A stretch of DNA of 64,000 bases from an uncultured Sphingomonadaceae bacterium (GTDB lineage: Bacteria > Pseudomonadota > Alphaproteobacteria > Sphingomonadales > Sphingomonadaceae), in NCBI GenBank assembly GCA_947499255.1, contig CANMNF010000001.1, positions 248,001-312,000 of the forward strand. The letters run 5' to 3'. Both the position numbers and the translations under genes were made by a program. Below the pieces are notes generated by a model, which saw only the letters and a list, made by a program, of their open reading frames with translations, searched no databases and was not told the origin of the DNA. Positions within the stretch are counted from its first letter, which is position 1. Each line of letters opens with the position of its first letter. Shown in pieces: positions 9,643-18,588 of this stretch.

Positions 9643-9716
9643 TCGGGACGACTGGATTCGAACCAGCGACCCCTACACCCCCAGTATAGTGCGCTACCAG
9701 ACTGCGCCACGTCCCG
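9643..9716 (-). tRNA. tRNA-Pro(GGG)
   Basis: On the minus strand the acceptor arms CGGGACG and CGTCCCG pair fully, the D arm is GCGC...GCGC, the T arm contains TTCGAAT, and the anticodon loop CTGGGGG gives anticodon GGG. The CCA end is not encoded. Unusually, the 5' leader and 3' trailer are an 11-bp perfect inverted repeat (9633-9643 and 9719-9729), so the precursor can extend the acceptor stem. The surrounding bases 9434-9942 hold no protein gene that I can support. Confidence 0.95.
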
Positions 9717-9942
9717 ATACCAGTGGAATGCGAGCGCCTATACCAGCCGCGCGCGGGATGGCAAGCACGCGGTTCGCATCGTGATTGCCACCTCTGTCGC
9801 TACCACTGTCCGCAGCCTTGATTGCCAGTGCTGGGAAAGGCTGCTAGGCGCGGCGCCTTCAAGCGTGTGGGGGCAGGGATTGCATTGTCTTTATGCGTAA
9901 CCCACATGATTTTTTCCCAACCGATCCAAGTGGACCGTGACC

Positions 9943-10263
9943 ATGATTGATTTTCTTGCTGCTGGCGGTGCTGGCGGATCTTCTGGCCTTATTGGCTTTC
10001 TGCCGATCATCGGTATTTTCATCATCTTCTGGTTCTTCTTGTTCCGCCCGCAGATGAAGCGGCAAAAAGAACATGCTGCCAAAGTTGCTGGCCTGAAAAA
10101 GAACGATAAGGTCGTCACCGCAGGGGGCCTTGTGGGCAAAGTGACCAAGGTCGATGATGATTATTGCGAGATTGAGCTGGCCAAGGATGTGCGCGTCAAA
10201 GCGGTCAAAGGCACGATTGGCGATATTATCGATCCGGGCGCCAAGCCTGCGGCAAACGATTGA
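9943..10263 (+). CDS. yajC: Sec translocon accessory protein YajC
   Basis: A 106-residue protein with one N-terminal membrane helix (LIGFLPIIGIFIIFWFFLF) followed by RPQMKRQKEH and a small basic beta domain with KVVTAGGLVGKV, the YajC signature. It associates with SecDF at the SecYEG channel. It is followed by secD and secF on the same strand with 30- and 13-base gaps, the standard operon order. ATG 9943 is preferred over an in-frame GTG two codons upstream. Confidence 0.95.
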   Translation: MIDFLAAGGAGGSSGLIGFLPIIGIFIIFWFFLFRPQMKRQKEHAAKVAGLKKNDKVVTAGGLVGKVTKVDDDYCEIELAKDVRVKAVKGTIGDIIDPGAKPAAND

Positions 10264-10293
10264 TCTGAAGAGATAGGGCGGGGCGTCTGGGCG

Positions 10294-11862
10294 ATGCTGG
10301 AATTTCCAACTTGGAAGCGCGTGATGCTGTGGGCCATCACGCTGACGCTGGCGGCGTTATCGGTGCCTTCGATCAGCACGCTTTCTGGCCTGAGCTGGCC
10401 TGAACAACTGCCCGATCCCGAAGTCAATCTCGGCCTCGATCTGGCCGGTGGCAGCCACATCCTGCTCGAAGCTGATCCCGCCGAAGTGGGCGCACAGCGG
10501 CTGGAGAATATGGAAGAGGCTGTGCGCGATGCTTTGCGCGATGCCGAACCGCGCATTCGCCATGGTGATGTGCGCACAGGCGATGATAGCCTCAGCTTCA
10601 TTCTCAACGATATCAGTCAGGTTGACGCGGCCCGCGAAGAAATTCTGCCCGATCTGTCCGGGCCCGGCCTGACACAGGAATGGGAGCTGTCGGTAGAAGA
10701 TGGCAATCGTTTGGTTATCACAGCAACCCAAGCGGGCTTGGAAGAAGCGGTCGACAATGCGATGGAAAGCGCCACCGAAGTTGTGCGCCGCCGTATTGAT
10801 GAGCTGGGCACGCGCGAGCCCACGATCATCCGCCAAGGCGATAGCCGCATTGTGGTGCAGGTGCCGGGCCTCAGCGATCCGCAGGAATTGAAAGACCTGC
10901 TGGGTCAAACCGCCAATCTTGAATTCAAAATGGTTGCAGAACCCGGCGCTATTGGCACCGAGGTGATCCCCTATGCTGATACGAGCGATTTTCCGGGACA
11001 AGACGTCACCGTTCGCCGCCTTGGTGGCCTGCGCGGTGATCGTTTGACTGGTGCACAGGCGGGCGTTGATCCGCAGGATAATCAGCCGGTTGTAAACATC
11101 CAGTTCGATACGCAGGGCGGGGCGATCTTCGCTGATCTGAGCACCCGCAATACCGGGCGGCAATTTGCCATTATTCTGGACGGCGAAGTGCTTTCCACTC
11201 CCGTTTTTCGGGAGCCGATCCTTGGCGGCGCGGCGCAAATTTCTGGTGGCTTCACAACTGAAAGCGCCAATGCGCTGGCTATTCAGCTGCGCTCTGGTGC
11301 GCTGCCGGTTGAGCTGACGGTTATTGAAGAGCGTACCGTGGGGCCAGACCTTGGCGCTGATTCTATCAAGCGCGGGACATTGGCAATGGGCGTTGGTTCC
11401 TTGCTGGTGATCGTTTTGATGATCGCAGCCTATGGCCGGTTCGGTGTGTATGCGACCATCGCTTTGGTGCTTAACGTGATGATGTTGCTGGGCATTATGG
11501 CGTTTATGAACACCACGCTGACTTTGCCGGGTATTGCCGGTTTCGTGCTGACAATCGGTGCGGCGGTGGATGCCAATGTGCTGATCAATGAACGCATACG
11601 CGAAGAACGCCGCAAAGGCAGACGCGTGGTGGCCGCGGTTGAAAACGGATATCGCGAAGCCAGCCGTGCGATTTATGATGCGAATATCACCAACTTCATC
11701 GCCGGTGTGCTGCTCTTCATGTTCGGTTCTGGCCCGATCCGCGGCTTTGCCGTCGTGTTGATCATCGGCCTTTTCACCAGTGTCTTTACCGCCGTTGTGC
11801 TCACACGCATGTGGGTCGCGGGATATCTGCGGGCCAAACGGCCTACAGAGCTGACGATTTAA
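10294..11862 (+). CDS. secD: Protein-export membrane protein SecD
   Basis: This 522-residue protein has an N-terminal membrane helix, the LGLDLAGGSHIL motif, a large periplasmic P1 domain of about 250 residues, and five C-terminal transmembrane helices. Those helices include the conserved GAAVDANVLINERIREE region. With SecF it uses the proton gradient to pull translocated protein into the periplasm. It lies between yajC and secF in one transcript. A long antisense open frame covers most of the gene and is a codon-bias shadow. Confidence 0.96.
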   Translation: MLEFPTWKRVMLWAITLTLAALSVPSISTLSGLSWPEQLPDPEVNLGLDLAGGSHILLEADPAEVGAQRLENMEEAVRDALRDAEPRIRHGDVRTGDDSLSFILNDISQVDAAREEILPDLSGPGLTQEWELSVEDGNRLVITATQAGLEEAVDNAMESATEVVRRRIDELGTREPTIIRQGDSRIVVQVPGLSDPQELKDLLGQTANLEFKMVAEPGAIGTEVIPYADTSDFPGQDVTVRRLGGLRGDRLTGAQAGVDPQDNQPVVNIQFDTQGGAIFADLSTRNTGRQFAIILDGEVLSTPVFREPILGGAAQISGGFTTESANALAIQLRSGALPVELTVIEERTVGPDLGADSIKRGTLAMGVGSLLVIVLMIAAYGRFGVYATIALVLNVMMLLGIMAFMNTTLTLPGIAGFVLTIGAAVDANVLINERIREERRKGRRVVAAVENGYREASRAIYDANITNFIAGVLLFMFGSGPIRGFAVVLIIGLFTSVFTAVVLTRMWVAGYLRAKRPTELTI

Positions 11863-11875
11863 GGGGAGTTGGACC

Positions 11876-12853
11876 ATGAAATTGCTCAAGCTCGTCCCTG
11901 AAAATACGAACATCAAGTTCCTGAAACTGCGTATTCCGTTTTACGTCATGAGCATCCTGCTGATCATCGCCAGCTGGGGCCTCGTGTTTACGCAAGGCCT
12001 GAATTACGGCGTGGATTTCGCCGGTGGTCAGGAAATCACCGGTACTTTTACGCAAAGCGAACAAGCGCCCGTCGCCGCAATCCGCGAAAATGTGACCGGG
12101 CTTGGCTATGGCGAACCGATTGTGCAGCGTTTTGGCGAAGACAATCAGGTTTCGATCCGCGTCCGATTGCCGGAAAGCGCCGTGGGCGATGCCGCCGCAG
12201 CAAACCGCATTGCCGATGAGATCATCGAAAGCGTCTCTGGCGAATTCGTCGATTTTCAACGGGACAGTGTGAACACCGTTTCAGGCAAAGTTTCCGGCGA
12301 GTTTTGGAACACCGCCATGTTTGCGCTGATCGCTGCGATGGTGGCGATTTCGCTATATATCTGGATCAGGTTTGAATGGCAGTTCGGGGTCGGCGCATTG
12401 TTCGCTTTGTTCCACGATGTGTCGCTGACCCTGGGCATGTTTGCGCTCTTTCAGCTGGAATTCTCACTCCAGATTATCGCCGCTATTCTGGCGATTATCG
12501 GGTATTCGTTGAACGATACGATCGTTGTCTATGACCGTATTCGTGAGAATTTGAAAAAGTTTCGCAAGATGGAATTGACCGCGCTGCTTGATCTGTCGGT
12601 CAATGAAACGCTGGCCCGTACGGTGATGACATCGTTGACGTTGCTTGTCGCTTTGGTGCCGCTGCTGATGTTTGGTCCGGCAAGTCTGTTCGGCCTTGTC
12701 GCTGCAATCACGCTGGGTATCTTTGTGGGGACCTACAGCTCTGTCTATATGGCCGCGCCGATCCTGATTTGGCTGGGCGTGGATTCGGACAGTTTTGTAC
12801 CCGAAGAGACGCTGGCCGATCAGCAGGACAAAAAAGCGCGCGGCGAAGTTTAA
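11876..12853 (+). CDS. secF: Protein-export membrane protein SecF
   Basis: A 325-residue partner of SecD: an N-terminal helix, the GVDFAGGQEITG motif, a short periplasmic domain, and five membrane helices with IIGYSLNDTIVVYDRIREN, the SecF signature. Thirteen bases separate it from secD, with GGGGAG in front of its ATG. It is the last gene of the yajC-secDF unit. The next gene is convergent, with a two-base gap and no clear terminator. Confidence 0.96.
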   Translation: MKLLKLVPENTNIKFLKLRIPFYVMSILLIIASWGLVFTQGLNYGVDFAGGQEITGTFTQSEQAPVAAIRENVTGLGYGEPIVQRFGEDNQVSIRVRLPESAVGDAAAANRIADEIIESVSGEFVDFQRDSVNTVSGKVSGEFWNTAMFALIAAMVAISLYIWIRFEWQFGVGALFALFHDVSLTLGMFALFQLEFSLQIIAAILAIIGYSLNDTIVVYDRIRENLKKFRKMELTALLDLSVNETLARTVMTSLTLLVALVPLLMFGPASLFGLVAAITLGIFVGTYSSVYMAAPILIWLGVDSDSFVPEETLADQQDKKARGEV

Positions 12854-12855
12854 CG

Positions 12856-14034
12856 CTAACCAACTAGCTTGTCGTAATAGGTGGCGAGCGCCTGCGCATT
12901 GTTTTGCCAGCTAAAGCGCGCAGCCATCGCGGCGACATCTTGTGGCGCGTAGTCGGTGGCCAACACTTCGCGCAAACCCGCTGCGATAGCATTAGCATCA
13001 CGCTCCACAATCCGGCCCGCTTGCGGCGCGGTTACCACTTCGCGCGCGCCGCCAGCATCAGTGATTACCAGCGGACACCCGCAAGCCAGCGCCTCCACCC
13101 AGGCATTGGCCAAGCCCTCACTCGCCGATGGTAGCACCAAAGCCTGCGCAGCCGACAGGACGATGGGCAGGGCGGCATGGTCCAGACTGCCGAGGAAATG
13201 CACCCGGTCTTGCAATTCCAGCTCACCGGCCAGTTCCTCCAACCCGGCCCGGTCCGAACCCATGCCCACCAGCACAAGATGTGTATCGGGCAGCGCGCGC
13301 AATGCGCGGATCGCAAAGCTTTGCCCTTTACGCGGGATCAGTGCGCCAACGCTGGCAATCAGCCGCTCATCATCGCGCAATTCTACGCTCAGATCACGGG
13401 CCAGGCGGCGGCGCGCATCCACCCGATCAATGGGGCGAAACAGCGCGTGATCAAGCCCGGTATAATGCATCGTGATCTTGTCTCGCGGCAAGCCAATGGC
13501 GGCCATATCATCGGCCAATGCTGCGCTTACCGATAACAGACCAGCGGCTTGCTGTGCGGCTGCGATCATTTTGGATTGCGCATAAGGTTTGTGCCCCCAA
13601 AAGGAGATGTCCGCCCCGCGCGCTTTGATCGAAAGCGGCAATCCAAGCTCTGTCGCAATGCGCGCAGCTGCTGGTCCATCGGGATAGAAGAACTGCGCAT
13701 CCACCAGATCAAACGGCTGCGCGCGGTGCATAGCGCGGGCGATTGGCAGCACAGCTTTTGCGATCATCGCAGGATTAAACGGGCCGCCAATTTTCGGCAG
13801 CAAAGTAAAGCGCGGGCGGTGCACATGAACGCCGCCCACATCGCCAGATACCGCCGCTTTGGACAATGCTCGATACCGGCCAAGCGCTAGCGGAGGCACG
13901 CCGATGGGATTGATCAGCGTCACATCCCAATCGCCGCGCGCGGCCAGCGCCTCCATCTGGCGCGCCACAAAGGTGCCAAAGCGCGGCATATGCGCATTGG
14001 GATACAGCGTGGCGATGGACAGGACGCGTTTCAT
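12856..14034 (-). CDS. GT4-family glycosyltransferase
   Basis: A 392-residue GT-B-fold protein. The start at ATG 14034 puts the canonical RVLSIATLYPNAHMPRFGTFV strand at the N-terminus. The C-terminal nucleotide-sugar domain shows VGALIPRKGQ, LVGMGSDRAGLE, and the PSASEGLANAWVEALACG box with the retaining-GT glutamate, which places it in the GT4 group. The acceptor and sugar donor cannot be read from sequence. No polysaccharide genes flank it, so a role in a glycolipid or envelope glycan is only a guess. The XRE regulator upstream on the same strand is 21 bases away and may be co-transcribed. Confidence 0.85.
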   Translation of the reverse strand: MKRVLSIATLYPNAHMPRFGTFVARQMEALAARGDWDVTLINPIGVPPLALGRYRALSKAAVSGDVGGVHVHRPRFTLLPKIGGPFNPAMIAKAVLPIARAMHRAQPFDLVDAQFFYPDGPAAARIATELGLPLSIKARGADISFWGHKPYAQSKMIAAAQQAAGLLSVSAALADDMAAIGLPRDKITMHYTGLDHALFRPIDRVDARRRLARDLSVELRDDERLIASVGALIPRKGQSFAIRALRALPDTHLVLVGMGSDRAGLEELAGELELQDRVHFLGSLDHAALPIVLSAAQALVLPSASEGLANAWVEALACGCPLVITDAGGAREVVTAPQAGRIVERDANAIAAGLREVLATDYAPQDVAAMAARFSWQNNAQALATYYDKLVG

Positions 14035-14054
14035 GGCGGTGATATGTGCGCGCT

Positions 14055-14627
14055 CTAAAGCTTCCGCACCAGCATCTCTGCAACTGCCAGCCATTGTGGG
14101 CCGTCAATTACGATCTGCCTTTGGCCAAGCCCCGGCGGCAGCAAGCCAACCAGCGAACCGCGCCGATCAATCAACCTGCCAAATGCAAACCGCCCGCCAG
14201 ATCGCGGGGCCAGCACATCGCGGTTGATCATTTGCGCTGCGTCCGCTGGATCAAAACGGCGCATCCACAATTGATCACCGGTGCGATATTCACCCTGCGA
14301 TGTCTCAATCGCGAGGCATATCAAAGTGCCCGCCTCCAGCAATTCGGTCGGCAAAATGGCATCGCGCGGAGTGGTCAGGCTTTCCGCGCCGCTTTCTGTG
14401 AGGCGAGCGATGATATGCGGGCTTTCCTCCTCATCACCTTTGACCAATGATTGCGGATCGACATCCAGCGCATCGCCAATACGGTTCATCCAGCTGAGCG
14501 AGAGATTGCGCATCCCTGTTTCCAGCCTGCCAATGGTCTGCGCGGTCGTTTTTGGCGCACAGGCCGCGGCGACTTCAGCCAGAGTCATGCCTTTTTGTTT
14601 GCGGATCTGGCGGATGCGGTTGATCAT
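14055..14627 (-). CDS. XRE-family regulator with S24/LexA-like C-terminal domain
   Basis: A 190-residue protein from ATG 14627. Residues 1-65 are a helix-turn-helix (MTLAEVAAACAPKTTAQTIGRLETG). The C-terminal half (residues 90-180, with GTLICLAIE, YRTGDQLWMRR and DVLAPRSGGRFAFGRL) resembles the beta-rich S24 fold of CI/LexA-type repressors. The family's catalytic Ser-Lys pair is not obvious, so self-cleavage is doubtful. It probably represses its own promoter and perhaps the divergent DUF6456 gene; candidate operator bases lie at 14646-14658. The target genes are unknown. Confidence 0.75.
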   Translation of the reverse strand: MINRIRQIRKQKGMTLAEVAAACAPKTTAQTIGRLETGMRNLSLSWMNRIGDALDVDPQSLVKGDEEESPHIIARLTESGAESLTTPRDAILPTELLEAGTLICLAIETSQGEYRTGDQLWMRRFDPADAAQMINRDVLAPRSGGRFAFGRLIDRRGSLVGLLPPGLGQRQIVIDGPQWLAVAEMLVRKL

Positions 14628-14645
14628 GGGAGCACGCTCTTGTGT

Positions 14646-14658
14646 AACCAATATGGTT
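14646..14658. promoter_or_regulatory. Candidate operator in divergent XRE/DUF6456 promoter
   Basis: AACCA-ATA-TGGTT is an inverted repeat 19 bases upstream of the XRE start. It sits inside a second, wider pair GTGTA...TACAC spanning 14642-14675. A dyad of this size in a divergent intergenic region is typical of XRE autoregulation. No binding data exist, so this is inference. Confidence 0.35.
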
Positions 14659-14737
14659 TATCTGCTTTCCTACACATGGTTCGTTTTGGCAAGGCTTCCC
14701 CGCATCGAATTGGTGCAAAACCGAAGGGGAAGGCTTT

Positions 14738-15211
14738 ATGCAGCGCAAATTGGTCGAACGTGAACTTACTCTTGAAGGTCCGCGCAAGAAGGGTGGGGCG
14801 TTAAAATCGCGGCGTTCGGTGACGGTGAATGTCGCAGAATCGCCTTTGGGGTGGCTGCATGCGCACGGCCATCTGGATGATCGCCTGTTTGCAGCTGGTG
14901 AACGGTTGCGCAGCGATTATGAACGGGCACAGCTTTCTCCCAGCACCACGATGCGATGGGATCCGGTGCGTGCGAAGACAACTGGTGAGCAGGATTTGAC
15001 CGCGAGCGAACGGCAATTGGCGGCGCGCCACCGCTTCAACGCAGCGCTACGTGAGGCAGGCAAGGGCCTTGAGGATATTTTGTGGCGGGTGGTGTGTGCA
15101 GGTGAGACGATTGCGGTCGCGGAAAAAGCGCTGCAATGGCCATCGCGCAGTGGCAAGCTGGTGCTGAAACTGGCGCTGGATCGGATCGCGGGATTTTACC
15201 GCATCAATTAA
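14738..15211 (+). CDS. DUF6456 domain protein
   Basis: A 157-residue basic protein transcribed divergently from the XRE gene. The N-terminal 40 residues are Arg/Lys-rich. The rest matches the alphaproteobacterial DUF6456 domain: SPLGWLHAHGHLDDRLFAAGERLRSDYE, RHRFNAALREAG, ILWRVVCAGETIAVAEKAL and a final RSGKLVLKLALDRIAGFY. The last block looks like a helix-turn-helix-type bundle, and related proteins are often annotated as DNA-associated, but no function is established. No signal peptide or membrane helix is seen. Confidence 0.75.
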   Translation: MQRKLVERELTLEGPRKKGGALKSRRSVTVNVAESPLGWLHAHGHLDDRLFAAGERLRSDYERAQLSPSTTMRWDPVRAKTTGEQDLTASERQLAARHRFNAALREAGKGLEDILWRVVCAGETIAVAEKALQWPSRSGKLVLKLALDRIAGFYRIN

Positions 15212-15220
15212 TCCGCTATA

Positions 15221-16231
15221 TCAGCCTAGGAACTTGCGCCACAGATTAGCAACCCACGCGGTGATGCGGCCCCAAAGTGAGGGTTCCTCTTCCTCAAACA
15301 CCGGCTCTTCACCGCGGACGAGGCGCGCGCGCAGGCTGTTTTGCGATCCTGCTGCGGCAGCGGAAATGTCTAGCTTGCGCGGCGCATCCCCGCGCATAAA
15401 GGCATAGCCATCAACGTCCTCATCTTCATCGATATCGGTGACATTGACGGTTGCAGCTGGCTGGTCGGAAACAGGCGCGGCCTCTGCCGTGGTTTCAGCG
15501 GGCTGCTGTTCTTCGAGGATTGGTGCCGCTTCAAGCTCCGGTTCTGCCGGTTCTGCCGGTTCTGCCGGTTCTTCCAGGGAAAGCGGCAGAGTTCGTTCTT
15601 CGTCTTCAATCAGCGCCGGGGCATCGGCCTCAACCGGCTCATCCGCTACCGGATCAACCGGTGGCTGAGGCTCGGCGATTGGCTCTTCCTGCGGAACCTC
15701 TGGCAAATCGTAAAGCTGCTCTTCCACCGGGTCGCTCGCGCTATCATCATCGTCAGCAAAAGGCACAAACGGTTCCACCGCATCCAAAGCCGGATCGCCA
15801 TCGGGTGGCAGCGCCACCATGCTCTTTTTCGGTTTGCGCGTATCATCGGCCACGGGCGCTGCGTCACTGCGTGTCAGGTTCAGCACGTCTTCGGGCGCAG
15901 GCGCATCCGCTTCAACCGCGTATTCGTCCTCATCATCATCGGGCGTATCATCGATTTCGACATCTGAACCCAGCGGCGCAAGGCTCAACGTTACAGGAGC
16001 GCGCTCGATCAGATCGGCATCTTCAAGCTGTTCAGCGGCCCCTTGCTGGAAAAGCAAATGCGCTTCGGCCAGCTCATCGGCATCCAGAACAAGCACGGGT
16101 TTTTTCTTAGGTTTGGGCCGCGAGGCAAGGGTGGCAAGGCTGCCATAGGCATCGTTCGCCGGTGCGTTCCCCGTCAAGGGATCGGTCGGCGCCGCTTCGT
16201 TGAGGCGTGCGGCGGAGGTAGATGCGTTGCC
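15221..16231 (-). CDS. Acidic, mostly disordered protein with amphipathic C-terminal helix
   Basis: A 336-residue protein from ATG 16231 (in-frame 16264 is less likely). A basic PKPKKKP patch near residue 40 is followed by about 220 residues very rich in Glu, Asp, Pro and Ala, including a micro-repeat of Glu-Pro-Ala units (PAEPAEPAEPE). It ends with SLWGRITAWVANLWRKFLG, an amphipathic Trp/Arg helix of the kind that docks on membranes. No catalytic motif or known domain is recognised. It could be a membrane-tethered scaffold, but nothing in the neighbours proves a role. It lies convergent to the DUF6456 gene. Confidence 0.6.
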   Translation of the reverse strand, partial: GNASTSAARLNEAAPTDPLTGNAPANDAYGSLATLASRPKPKKKPVLVLDADELAEAHLLFQQGAAEQLEDADLIERAPVTLSLAPLGSDVEIDDTPDDDEDEYAVEADAPAPEDVLNLTRSDAAPVADDTRKPKKSMVALPPDGDPALDAVEPFVPFADDDDSASDPVEEQLYDLPEVPQEEPIAEPQPPVDPVADEPVEADAPALIEDEERTLPLSLEEPAEPAEPAEPELEAAPILEEQQPAETTAEAAPVSDQPAATVNVTDIDEDEDVDGYAFMRGDAPRKLDISAAAAGSQNSLRARLVRGEEPVFEEEEPSLWGRITAWVANLWRKFLG

Positions 16232-16310
16232 CATGTGACGGGTTAGACAACATTGCTGGTGCAAATGCCGTGTGCAAACGTGGTTAAGGCGATATTACCG
16301 CGATATTCCC

Positions 16311-18116
16311 TTACCCCTCAACCAGCTCCGCCAGATCGAGCCAGCGCATTTCGGCGGTGTCTTTCTCTTCGCGCGCGAGTTCGAGAGACTTGCTGATGCG
16401 CGCGAATTTATCGGGGTCTTTGCTGTACAGATCAGGATCAGCCAGCGCGCTTTCGCCTTTGTTGATGAGCGTTTCCAGCTCCTCAATGCGCGCGGGCAAT
16501 TGCTCATAATCGCGTTGATCTTTGTAGCTCAGCTTTTTCGGGTTTGTAGCGGGCGTGCTTTCCGATTTTGCAGGCTCTGCGGCTTTCGCCGGTTTGGATT
16601 TCCTGGCAGGCCGCTGTTTGCGCTTTGCTTCCCAATCGGCATATCCGCCTGCGATAATGTCCACCGCGCCGCTGCCATCAAGGCCCAGCGTGACGGTGAC
16701 CGTGCGATCCAGAAAGTCGCGATCATGGCTGACGATAAGGACGGTGCCGTCGTAATCCGCGATCACTTCTTGCAACAGGTCAAGCGTTTCCAGATCAAGG
16801 TCATTGGTCGGCTCGTCCAACACCAACAGGTTGGAAACCCGCGCAAATTCGCGGGCGAGAAGCAGGCGAGAGCGTTCACCGCCCGATAGCGTCCCGATCT
16901 TTGCATCGACCAGAGACGGCTCAAACAGGAAATCCTTGAGATAGGCCTGCACATGTTTGCGCTGCCCGCGCACATCGATCCAGTCGCCGCCTTCCACCAA
17001 CACATCGCGCACGCTCTTTTCATCGGTCAGAAATTGGCGTTGCTGATCAATCATCACGCCAGAAAGCGTGTTGGCATGGATCACGCTGCCAGTATCGGGC
17101 GCGATCTCCTTGGTCAGCATTTTGAGCAGCGTTGTTTTGCCCGCACCGTTTGCGCCGACAATACCGATCCTGTCACCGCGTTGAATGCGCAGGGAAAACG
17201 GCTTGATAATGGTGCGATCATCATAGCTTTTGGAAATGTCTTCGGCGGTGATGACGGATTTGCTTTTAAAATCGCTATCGCTTGCCAGTTTCAGCTTGGC
17301 CGTGCCGCCCGGCGTGATCATCGCGGCGCGCGCCGCGCGCATTTGGTGCAGCTTATCCAGCCGGCCCATATTGCGCTTGCGCCGCGCGGTGACGCCGCGT
17401 TCCAGCCAGTGGGCTTCGATTTTCAGGCGCGCATCCATCTTTTCTGCCGCGCGCGCTTCTTCGGCATAGACCTGTTCTTCCCACGCCTCATATCCGCCAA
17501 AGCCCACTTCCTTGCGGCGCATCGATCCGCGATCCAGCCATAAAGTCGCACTGGTCAGGCGTTTGAGGAAAGTCCGGTCATGGCTGATCGTCATGAACGC
17601 GCCTTTATACCGGCCCAGCCAATCCTCCAGCCAATCAATCGCGGCCAGATCGAGGTGGTTGGTCGGCTCATCCAGCAATAACAAATCGGGATCTTGCGCC
17701 AAAGCCCGGGCAAGCGCGGCGCGGCGCCGTTCACCGCCGCTGGCCGTCGCGCTTTCGGTGGTCATATCGATGCCAAGCTGGCCTGCGATCGATTCCACTT
17801 CATGCGGCTGGGGCGCATCTTTGCCCGATAGTGCAAAGTCCATCAAAGTGGCGAAGGCGGTAAAGTCCGGTTCCTGCTCCAGCCATACGATATTGGTGTT
17901 CGGCTTTACTTTGCGAATACCGCGATCCGCTTCGATTTCGCCGGTAATCAGGCGCAGCAGCGTAGTTTTGCCTGCGCCATTGCGGCCGATTAAAGCCAGC
18001 CGGTCACGCGGGCCAATATGCATATCCAACCCGCCCGTTTCCGGCGCGCCGAACAGCCAGCGGCCGCCTTGTTGCTGGCCAAGGCCTTCCCAGGACAAGA
18101 TTGGTGGTTCTGCCAT
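16311..18116 (-). CDS. uup: ABC-F ATPase, Uup type
   Basis: This 601-residue protein has two ABC domains and no membrane segment. The first Walker A is GRNGAGKTTLL and its signature SGGERRR; the second is GANGAGKTTLLKML and SGGERSR, each followed by LLLDEPTNHLD or LVLDEPTNDLD. The inter-domain linker is Arg/Lys-rich and the C-terminus (residues 510-601) is a Lys/Ala linker plus a coiled coil (ARIEELETLINKGE), the DNA-binding extension of Uup. ABC-F proteins act on ribosomes and Uup is linked to precise transposon excision. The start at ATG 18116 is preferred over 18143. Confidence 0.9.
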   Translation of the reverse strand: MAEPPILSWEGLGQQQGGRWLFGAPETGGLDMHIGPRDRLALIGRNGAGKTTLLRLITGEIEADRGIRKVKPNTNIVWLEQEPDFTAFATLMDFALSGKDAPQPHEVESIAGQLGIDMTTESATASGGERRRAALARALAQDPDLLLLDEPTNHLDLAAIDWLEDWLGRYKGAFMTISHDRTFLKRLTSATLWLDRGSMRRKEVGFGGYEAWEEQVYAEEARAAEKMDARLKIEAHWLERGVTARRKRNMGRLDKLHQMRAARAAMITPGGTAKLKLASDSDFKSKSVITAEDISKSYDDRTIIKPFSLRIQRGDRIGIVGANGAGKTTLLKMLTKEIAPDTGSVIHANTLSGVMIDQQRQFLTDEKSVRDVLVEGGDWIDVRGQRKHVQAYLKDFLFEPSLVDAKIGTLSGGERSRLLLAREFARVSNLLVLDEPTNDLDLETLDLLQEVIADYDGTVLIVSHDRDFLDRTVTVTLGLDGSGAVDIIAGGYADWEAKRKQRPARKSKPAKAAEPAKSESTPATNPKKLSYKDQRDYEQLPARIEELETLINKGESALADPDLYSKDPDKFARISKSLELAREEKDTAEMRWLDLAELVEG

Positions 18117-18211
18117 AATTGCCCGGCGCGTTAGGCCGCGCAAAGCTTAAGGGCAAGCAAGAGTGACATTCACACCTTGTTCAAGGCCTAAACCTTAGGC
18201 ACAAGGCCATT

Positions 18212-18523
18212 ATGCGAAAGGTGATCCTGTTCTTCACAGCAATAGCGACTCTGGCAAGCCCGATGCTTGTCACGCCGACTTATGCCCAATCTCGCGGGGA
18301 TCAGGAAAGCGCGCGCGCCGAAATGCAGGCCGGGCGCAATATGTCGCGCCGGGATATCGAACGGCGCGTGGTTCCAACCTATGAACGGCAAGGATATGAA
18401 TATCTTACCGTTGAGTTTGATGGAACTGCACAAGCTTATCGCTTTAAATTCATACGTGATGGCAATGTCATCTGGGTTGATGTCGATGCGCAAACCGCCC
18501 GCGTCCTGCGCGTATCGCGTTAG
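18212..18523 (+). CDS. Secreted PepSY-like protein
   Basis: A 103-residue protein with a cleavable signal peptide (ILFFTAIATLASPMLVTPTYAQ, cleavage after TYA). The mature domain has the PepSY pattern of one helix (RRDIERRVVPTYERQG) and a beta hairpin (YRFKFIRDGNVIWVDVDAQT). Small PepSY proteins are often encoded beside two-component systems and may inhibit or tune them. Here the response regulator begins 65 bases downstream on the same strand, which supports such a role, but no direct evidence exists. Confidence 0.75.
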   Translation: MRKVILFFTAIATLASPMLVTPTYAQSRGDQESARAEMQAGRNMSRRDIERRVVPTYERQGYEYLTVEFDGTAQAYRFKFIRDGNVIWVDVDAQTARVLRVSR

Positions 18524-18588
18524 CTCATATTGACCCTGCCAGCACAAACGCCCACACAGATATTGAACGTGACAACAGGGGTTTCTCC

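Noticed and set aside
10357-11916. 519-codon open frame antisense to secD
   Set aside because: It mirrors secD exactly and has low-complexity composition typical of a GC-biased shadow frame; SecD motifs are certain.
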